Assembly (NCBI GenBank): GCA_944381475.1
Contig: CALWLH010000066.1
Coordinates: 1-45,890, forward strand
Reading direction: 5' to 3'
Origin: an uncultured Lachnospiraceae bacterium
GTDB taxonomy: Bacteria > Bacillota > Clostridia > Lachnospirales > Lachnospiraceae
DNA: 45,890 bases
The translations under genes were made by a program, and so were the position numbers. How positions within the stretch are numbered: position 1 is the stretch's first letter; each line of letters starts with the position of its first letter. This document shows, piece by piece, positions 39,774 to 45,890 of the stretch. Below the pieces are notes generated by a model that saw only the letters and a list, made by a program, of their open reading frames with translations, did not search any database and was not told where the DNA came from.

Positions 39774-42700
39774 ATGGAAAAAAACAGATTAAAGCTTGAT
39801 AAAACAGGCAAGCACACCAGAATGAGTTATGCCAGACGCGAAGAAGATCTGGCTGATATGCCGAACCTCATTGAGGTGCAGACGAAATCCTATAAATGGT
39901 TTCGCGAAAAGGGTCTGAAGGAAGTTTTTCGTGACATCTTTCCCATCAGCGATTTTAATGGGACGATGACCTTGAGCTTTGAGGACTGTAAGATCTGTGA
40001 GGATAAGAAAAAGTATACGATTGATGAATGCAAGGAACGGGACGCAACATATTCTGCGCCGTTGTATGTGCAGGTAAAGCTGCAGAAGCGGGACGAAAAC
40101 GGCCAGATTATTGACCGTGAGGGCTCAAAGTCTGTTTATATGGGCGACATTCCCCTTATGACAGAGACAGGATCCTTTGTCATTAACGGCGCAGAGCGCG
40201 TAATCGTCAGTCAGCTGGTTCGTTCACCCGGTATCTATTATGATATTGCCCATGATAAGGTGGGAAAGAGGCTTTACAGCGCTACAGTTATTCCGAACCG
40301 CGGCGCATGGCTGGAGTATGACACGGATTCCTCAGATATTTTCTGGGTTCGTGTCGACCGTACCAGAAAGCTTCCGGTTACCGTGCTTCTTCGCGCCCTT
40401 GGCTGGGGAACGAACGAGGATATCATCGGACTTCTGGGAGAGGAGCCAAAGCTTTACGCCACATTTGAGAAGGATCCTTCTGACAATAAGAAGGCGGGTC
40501 TTTTGGAGCTGTACAAGAAGGTTCGCCCTGGTGAACCCCTAAGTGTGGACAGCGCGGAAACCTATGTGAACAACACCTTCTTTGACGCAAGAAGATATGA
40601 TCTGGCAAAGGTTGGACGTTATAAATTTAACAAAAAGCTGAATTTCCGCTTCCGCCTGGCAGGACAGGTTCTGGCTGAGGACGTGGTAAATCCCCGGACA
40701 GGAGAGATTCTCTTTGAAGCGGGCACCCGGCTGACCAGGGATCAGGCCGAGGAGATTCAGGATGCGGCTATTGAATACGTCATGGTGAAGACGGAGGGCC
40801 GTGACGTGAAGGTTCTCTCCAATATGATGGTTGACCCCAGGGAATATCTGGAGGAGGAGGAGCTTGCAGAGCTGGGTCTTTATGATGAGAATAATGACAT
40901 CATGAAGATTTATTATCCGAATCTGTCCGAGCTTGCGGGCTACCGGGAGGACAGGCAGAGAATTATGGAAGAGACCGATTCCTCCGAGGGCGATAAGAAG
41001 CGCCGTCTGGAAGAGCTGGCGGATGATTTCAGAAATATTCTGGTGATGAAGCATATAACCAAAGAGGACATCGTGGCGTCCATCAATTACTGCCTGAATC
41101 TGGAGGCGGGCATCGGAACAAAGGATGATATCGATCACCTTGGAAACCGCCGTATCCGCTGTGTGGGCGAGCTCTTGCAGAATCAGTACCGCATTGGACT
41201 TTCTCGTATGGAGAGGCTGGTACGGGAGCGCATGAGTACTATGAATCCGGAGGATGTGACAGAACAGTCCCTGATTAACATTAAGCCTGTGACGGCAAAT
41301 GTGAAGGAGTTTTTCGGAAGCTCCCAGCTGTCCCAGTTTATGGATCAGAATAATCCCCTTGCGGAATTGACACATAAGAGACGTCTTTCTGCACTGGGCC
41401 CCGGTGGTCTGTCAAGGGATCGCGCCGGCTTTGAGGTCCGGGACGTGCACTATACCCATTACGGCCGTATGTGCCCTATTGAGACCCCCGAGGGTCCCAA
41501 CATCGGTCTGATCAACTCCCTGGCGTCCTACGCCCGGATCAATCCCTACGGCTTTATCGAGGCGCCTTATTATAAGGTAGATAAGAGCGACCCGGCAAAT
41601 CCGGTGGTCACAACAGAGCGGGTTTACCTGACTGCGGATGTGGAGGATGACTATGTTGTTGCCATGGCAAACGAGGAGCTGGATGAGCAGCGCCATTTTG
41701 TCCATGAAAACGTATCAGGCCGCTACAGAGAGGAGACCACAACCTTTAAGAAGACCAGCATCGACCTGATGGATGTGTCTCCCAAGATGGTGTTCTCCGT
41801 GGCGACATCCATGATTCCCTTCCTGCAGAACGATGATGCAAACCGCGCCCTCATGGGCTCCAACATGCAGCGTCAGGCGGTGCCCCTGATGATCACAGAG
41901 GCTCCGGTTGTGGATACAGGTATGGCGAAGAAGGCAGCCGTTGATTCCGGCGTTTGCGTGATCGCAAAGAATTCCGGTATTGTTGTGGTTTCCTCCTCCG
42001 ATTATATTTCCGTCAGAAGACAGGACGGAGGTCTTGACGAGTATCATCTGCAGAAGTTCAGGAGAAGCAACCAGTCCAACTGCTATAATCAGAAGCCCAT
42101 TGTCTTCGCGAATGACTATGTGCAGAAGGGCGAGGTCATCGCAGACGGCGCGTCCACAAAGGACGGAGAAATCGCCCTTGGAAAGAACCCTCTGATCGGT
42201 TTTATGACCTGGGAAGGCTACAACTACGAGGATGCGGTTCTCTTAAGTGAAAAGCTGGTTCAGGATGATGTATTTACATCCATTCATATAGAAGAGTATG
42301 AGACAGAGGCCCGTGACACGAAGCTGGGACCGGAGGAAATCACAAGGGACGTTCCCGGCGTGGGGGATGACGCCCTGAAGGATCTGGATGAGAGAGGAAT
42401 CATCCGTATCGGCGCGGAGGTTCGGGCGGGAGATATTCTCGTTGGCAAGGTTACTCCCAAGGGAGAGACAGAGCTTACTGCGGAGGAAAGACTTCTCCGT
42501 GCCATCTTTGGCGAAAAGGCCAGAGAGGTTCGGGACACCTCCCTGAAGGTGCCCCATGGCGCATACGGTACCGTTGTGGATACGAAGGTGTTTACGAGGG
42601 AAAACAGCGACGATCTGGCCCCCGGCGTTATCGAGACGGTTCGCATCTATATTGCCCAGAAAAGAAAGATTTCCGTGGGTGATAAGATGGCGGGCCGCCA

Positions 42701-43742
42701 CGGAAACAAGGGTGTTGTCTCCAGAGTGCTGCCGGTGGAGGATATGCCCTTCCTGCCTAACGGCCGTCCCCTGGATATCGTGCTAAATCCCCTTGGCGTG
42801 CCTTCCCGAATGAATATCGGACAGGTGCTGGAGATCCACCTGAGTCTGGCTGCAAAGGCCCTTGGCATCGATGTGTCCACACCGATCTTTGACGGGGCAA
42901 AGGAAAATGATATCGGCGATACGCTGGAAATGGCCAACGATTATGTAAATATGGAGTGGTCTGATTTCCTTGAGAAATATGAGGACACGGTGGATAAGGA
43001 GGTGCTTGAGCTTCTGGGAGACGAGGAGCACCTGGAGCACAGAAAGCTCTGGAAGGGCGTGCCCATTTCCAGAGACGGTAAGGTTCGTCTCCGCGACGGC
43101 CGTACCGGCGAATATTTTGACAATCCTGTCACCATCGGCCACATGCACTATCTGAAGCTTCACCATCTGGTAGACGACAAGATCCATGCCCGCTCCACCG
43201 GCCCTTACTCCCTTGTTACCCAGCAGCCGCTGGGCGGTAAGGCGCAGTTTGGCGGTCAGCGATTTGGAGAGATGGAGGTGTGGGCTCTGGAGGCCTATGG
43301 CGCCGCATACACGCTCCAGGAGATTCTGACAGTAAAGTCCGATGATGTTGTCGGCCGTGTGAAAACCTACGAGGCCATCATCAAGGGTCAGAATATTCCG
43401 GATGCAGGGGTGCCTGAATCCTTCAAGGTTCTCTTAAAGGAGCTGCAGTCCCTGGGACTTGACGTGAGCGTCCTGAACAATGGGGAAGAGGTTGAAATCA
43501 AGGAGAGCAGCGAATATGGCAATATTGACTTCCGCTCTGTTATGGAGGATGACAAGTCCTATCAGCGCGAAAGCAGCAAAGAGCTGGCGGCCGGAGGCTT
43601 CAGTACCCAGGTTGTGAACCATGAAACCCGGGAGTTTGAGGAAGAAGAACCGGAGGAGGAAGTCTACGAGAACGATGGTTATGACGATGGTTATGACGAT
43701 GAGGGTTATGACGATCACGGTTCTGAGGATGATTTTGAATAA
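39774..43742 (+). CDS. rpoB: DNA-directed RNA polymerase beta subunit
   Basis: This is the 1322-residue catalytic subunit of RNA polymerase. Classic regions are PGIYYD, the rifampicin region [52 protein letters not shown]-type downstream text ([19 protein letters not shown]), the Mg-proximal [13 protein letters not shown] and [17 protein letters not shown] near the C-terminus. It ends in an acidic repeat tail (about 45 residues, GYDD units). ATG 39774 follows AGGGGTG; GTG 39762 is an alternative. rplJ/rplL do not precede it in this window. Confidence 0.98.
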   Translation: MEKNRLKLDKTGKHTRMSYARREEDLADMPNLIEVQTKSYKWFREKGLKEVFRDIFPISDFNGTMTLSFEDCKICEDKKKYTIDECKERDATYSAPLYVQVKLQKRDENGQIIDREGSKSVYMGDIPLMTETGSFVINGAERVIVSQLVRSPGIYYDIAHDKVGKRLYSATVIPNRGAWLEYDTDSSDIFWVRVDRTRKLPVTVLLRALGWGTNEDIIGLLGEEPKLYATFEKDPSDNKKAGLLELYKKVRPGEPLSVDSAETYVNNTFFDARRYDLAKVGRYKFNKKLNFRFRLAGQVLAEDVVNPRTGEILFEAGTRLTRDQAEEIQDAAIEYVMVKTEGRDVKVLSNMMVDPREYLEEEELAELGLYDENNDIMKIYYPNLSELAGYREDRQRIMEETDSSEGDKKRRLEELADDFRNILVMKHITKEDIVASINYCLNLEAGIGTKDDIDHLGNRRIRCVGELLQNQYRIGLSRMERLVRERMSTMNPEDVTEQSLINIKPVTANVKEFFGSSQLSQFMDQNNPLAELTHKRRLSALGPGGLSRDRAGFEVRDVHYTHYGRMCPIETPEGPNIGLINSLASYARINPYGFIEAPYYKVDKSDPANPVVTTERVYLTADVEDDYVVAMANEELDEQRHFVHENVSGRYREETTTFKKTSIDLMDVSPKMVFSVATSMIPFLQNDDANRALMGSNMQRQAVPLMITEAPVVDTGMAKKAAVDSGVCVIAKNSGIVVVSSSDYISVRRQDGGLDEYHLQKFRRSNQSNCYNQKPIVFANDYVQKGEVIADGASTKDGEIALGKNPLIGFMTWEGYNYEDAVLLSEKLVQDDVFTSIHIEEYETEARDTKLGPEEITRDVPGVGDDALKDLDERGIIRIGAEVRAGDILVGKVTPKGETELTAEERLLRAIFGEKAREVRDTSLKVPHGAYGTVVDTKVFTRENSDDLAPGVIETVRIYIAQKRKISVGDKMAGRHGNKGVVSRVLPVEDMPFLPNGRPLDIVLNPLGVPSRMNIGQVLEIHLSLAAKALGIDVSTPIFDGAKENDIGDTLEMANDYVNMEWSDFLEKYEDTVDKEVLELLGDEEHLEHRKLWKGVPISRDGKVRLRDGRTGEYFDNPVTIGHMHYLKLHHLVDDKIHARSTGPYSLVTQQPLGGKAQFGGQRFGEMEVWALEAYGAAYTLQEILTVKSDDVVGRVKTYEAIIKGQNIPDAGVPESFKVLLKELQSLGLDVSVLNNGEEVEIKESSEYGNIDFRSVMEDDKSYQRESSKELAAGGFSTQVVNHETREFEEEEPEEEVYENDGYDDGYDDEGYDDHGSEDDFE

Positions 43743-43757
43743 ATAAAAGGTTTACGC

Positions 43758-43778
43758 GGCCCGCCATATGGGCGGGCC
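43758..43778 (+). promoter_or_regulatory. Strong hairpin in the rpoB-rpoC intergenic gap
   Basis: GGCCCGCC and GGCGGGCC pair perfectly around ATATG, between the rpoB stop and the rpoC ribosome binding site. There is no T run, so it may serve as an mRNA processing or stability element. Confidence 0.6.
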
Positions 43779-43807
43779 GGTTAAAGAGCATAGAAGGGAG
43801 TTCACAC

Positions 43808-45890
43808 ATGCCTGAGACAAGCAATGAGACATATCAGCCACTGGTATTTGATTCCATCAGAATCAATCTTGCATCACCGGAAAAGATCAGGGAGTGGTCC
43901 CATGGGGTCGTAACAAAGCCGGAGACGATCAACTACAGAACCCTGAAGCCGGAAAAGGATGGCTTATTCTGTGAGCGCATTTTTGGGCCCAGCAAGGACT
44001 GGGAGTGCCACTGCGGCAAGTATAAGAAAATCCGTTATAAGGGTGTGATCTGCGACCGCTGCGGCGTGGAGGTGACAAAGTCCAACGTGCGCCGTGAGCG
44101 TATGGGACATATCGAACTGGCAGCTCCTGTTTCACATATCTGGTATTTTAAAGGCATTCCCAGCCGTATGGGACTGATACTGGATGTATCGCCGAAGAAC
44201 CTGGACCGGGTTTTATACTTTGCGGCATACATCGTGCTGGATAAGGGTACCACGGACCTGATGGAAAAGCAGGTTCTTACGGAAACGGAATATAATGAAG
44301 CTATTGAAAAGTTTGGCCGGGGAAGCTTCAAGGCAGGAATGGGTGCTGAGGCTGTCCAGACTCTTTTAAAGAGAATCGATCTGGAGGCGGAGGCTGCCGA
44401 TCTTCGTGAGCAGCTGGCGTCTGCGAATGGCCAGAAGCGGGCCCGTATCATCAAGCGCCTGGAGGTGGTGGACGCCTTCCGTACCTCCGGAAACCGTCCT
44501 GAGTGGATGATCATGAACGTGGTTCCGGTGATTCCCCCGGATCTTCGTCCGATGGTACAGCTGGATGGAGGGCGTTTTGCCACATCGGATTTAAATGATC
44601 TGTACCGCCGTATTATAAATAGAAACAACCGTCTGGCAAAGCTTTTGGAGCTGGGGGCGCCGGAGATCATTGTCCGCAACGAGAAGCGTATGCTTCAGGA
44701 GGCTGTGGATGCTCTGATCGACAATGGACGTCGCGGCCGCGCTGTGACAGGTGCGGGAAACAGGGCGCTGAAATCCCTGTCAGACCTGTTAAAGGGTAAA
44801 CAGGGGCGTTTCAGGCAGAATCTTCTTGGAAAGCGCGTGGATTATTCCGGACGTTCCGTTATCGTGGTGGGGCCGGAGCTGAAGATTTATCAGTGCGGTC
44901 TGCCAAAGGAGATGGCCATCGAGCTTTTCAAGCCCTTCGTTATGAGGGAGCTGGTAAAGAATGGCGAGGCAAACAATATCAAGAGCGCAAAGAAGATGGT
45001 GGAGCGCCTTCAGCCCGTTGTCTGGGACGTTCTTGAGGATGTGATCAAGGAGCATCCGGTAATGCTGAACCGGGCCCCTACGCTCCACAGACTGGGTATT
45101 CAGGCCTTTGAACCCATTCTTGTGGAGGGCAAGGCCATTAAGCTTCACCCGCTGGTTTGTACTGCGTTTAATGCAGACTTCGACGGGGACCAGATGGCTG
45201 TCCATCTTCCCCTTTCCATGGAGGCCCAGGCAGAGTGCCGTTTTATGCTGCTCTCTCCCAACAACCTTTTAAAGCCCTCCGATGGCGCCCCGGTGGCCGT
45301 ACCCTCCCAGGATATGGTCCTTGGTATCTACTACCTGACCCAGGAGCGTCCCGGCTCCAAGGGCGAGGGGATGTATTTCCACAATTTTAACGAGGCGATC
45401 CTTGCCTATGAGAACAAGATCATCACCTTCCATTCCCGTATTAATGTCCGGGTTACAAAGACCATGGAGGATGGAACCGTAAAGATGGGAACTGTTTCCT
45501 CAACCTACGGCAGGTTCCTCTTTAACGAGATTATCCCTCAGGATCTGGGCTTTGTGGACAGAAGCGTTCCCGGCAACGAGCTTCTCTTAGAGGTGGATGA
45601 GCTGGTGGGCAAGAAGCAGCTAAAGAATATTCTGCAAAAGGTTATTGACAAGCACGGCGCCACTGTTACGGCGGAGGTTCTGGACGCCATCAAGGCCATG
45701 GGATATAAGTATTCCACCATTGCGGCTCTGACAGTTTCTGTCAGCGATATGACAGTGCCTGCTAAAAAGCAGGAGATGATCGAGGCTGCCCAGAAGCAGG
45801 TGGATGATATTTCCAAGAAATTCAGAAGAGGTCTCTTGACGGAGGAGGAGCGCTATAAGGGCGTCATCAGTAGCTGGAGGAGGACGGACG
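43808..45890 (+). CDS. rpoC: DNA-directed RNA polymerase beta' subunit (partial)
   Basis: The first 694 codons of rpoC are present and the frame is open to the window edge. The protein starts [16 protein letters not shown] after AGAAGGGAG. Visible signatures are [21 protein letters not shown], the N-terminal zinc site ([20 protein letters not shown]), NRPEWMI and the catalytic [12 protein letters not shown] triple Asp motif. The C-terminal half (bridge helix, trigger loop) lies outside. Downstream of rpoB by 65 bases, as usual. Confidence 0.98.
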   Translation, partial: MPETSNETYQPLVFDSIRINLASPEKIREWSHGVVTKPETINYRTLKPEKDGLFCERIFGPSKDWECHCGKYKKIRYKGVICDRCGVEVTKSNVRRERMGHIELAAPVSHIWYFKGIPSRMGLILDVSPKNLDRVLYFAAYIVLDKGTTDLMEKQVLTETEYNEAIEKFGRGSFKAGMGAEAVQTLLKRIDLEAEAADLREQLASANGQKRARIIKRLEVVDAFRTSGNRPEWMIMNVVPVIPPDLRPMVQLDGGRFATSDLNDLYRRIINRNNRLAKLLELGAPEIIVRNEKRMLQEAVDALIDNGRRGRAVTGAGNRALKSLSDLLKGKQGRFRQNLLGKRVDYSGRSVIVVGPELKIYQCGLPKEMAIELFKPFVMRELVKNGEANNIKSAKKMVERLQPVVWDVLEDVIKEHPVMLNRAPTLHRLGIQAFEPILVEGKAIKLHPLVCTAFNADFDGDQMAVHLPLSMEAQAECRFMLLSPNNLLKPSDGAPVAVPSQDMVLGIYYLTQERPGSKGEGMYFHNFNEAILAYENKIITFHSRINVRVTKTMEDGTVKMGTVSSTYGRFLFNEIIPQDLGFVDRSVPGNELLLEVDELVGKKQLKNILQKVIDKHGATVTAEVLDAIKAMGYKYSTIAALTVSVSDMTVPAKKQEMIEAAQKQVDDISKKFRRGLLTEEERYKGVISSWRRTD

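Noticed and set aside
40539-41375. Minus-strand open frame inside rpoB
   Set aside because: Shadow of the highly conserved rpoB coding sequence.
44035-44679. Minus-strand open frame inside rpoC
   Set aside because: Shadow of the rpoC coding sequence, Ser/Arg-rich as expected for an antisense frame.
45850-45890. Possible sequence error at the extreme right end of rpoC
   Set aside because: The frame stays open and the local text (VISSWRRTD) still resembles the conserved region; too little to judge.

Overview
The window reads as chromosomal DNA of a low-to-mid GC, anaerobic, gut-type member of the Firmicutes, most likely a Lachnospiraceae relative. Supporting signs are strong AGGAGG-type ribosome binding sites, TTGACA/TATAAT promoters with 17-base spacers, a DUF3881-type gene after serS, two FeoA genes plus FeoB plus a FeoB-associated Cys-rich protein, a membrane-anchored MurF-like ligase next to ddl, and a class B sortase. 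The species cannot be fixed by eye. The left edge cuts an IS3-family-like element and the right edge cuts rpoC, so both ends are incomplete.

Layout. 1-2405: end of an insertion element that appears to have removed the 5' end of an ABC-2 type permease gene, followed by its ATPase. 3035-7611: a carbohydrate-type ABC importer (ATPase, two permeases, lipoprotein binding protein). 7837-12947: a lipoprotein, an L-cysteine desulfidase-like enzyme, a small membrane protein, an atypical LytTR response regulator and a DegV protein. 13083-16921: a RelE/Phd toxin-antitoxin pair, then a divergent module of a membrane Ser/Thr kinase facing an HTH-like protein, a small membrane protein and an internally duplicated secreted protein. 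17091-20919: a DtxR/MntR-type regulator and a lipoprotein-ABC-permease-permease operon. 21061-24950: the ferrous iron operon feoA-feoA-feoB-Cys-rich protein-Fur-like regulator, with an operator-like dyad on its promoter. 25232-29341: a possible short RNA, a structured leader with a 38-codon ORF, mgtE, serS and a DUF3881-type gene. 29513-32019: three tandem genes for secreted, C-terminally anchored proteins, each with the same promoter. 32368-34541: a histidine phosphatase, a membrane protein and class II aldolase. 34735-39535: hydrolase, membrane MurF-like ligase, ddl and sortase B in one operon. 39774 to the end: rpoB and partial rpoC.

How parts work together. Metal homeostasis dominates the centre: iron uptake (Feo) with two candidate regulators and Mg2+ transport (MgtE) with its own leader. 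The cell-envelope operon supplies peptidoglycan precursors and a sortase that could act on surface proteins such as those at 29513-32019. Short hairpin-forming repeats recur between genes, and one structured 5'-UTR element precedes two unrelated genes.

The most promising items for new biology are the kinase/HTH/secreted-protein module (13863-16921), the mgtE leader (25232-25653), the triplicated promoter/surface-protein family (29440-32019), the duplicated 5'-UTR element (7771-7836 and 32293-32367), and the iron regulatory circuit (17465-21013). All functional statements rest on reading motifs by eye; no database search was run.
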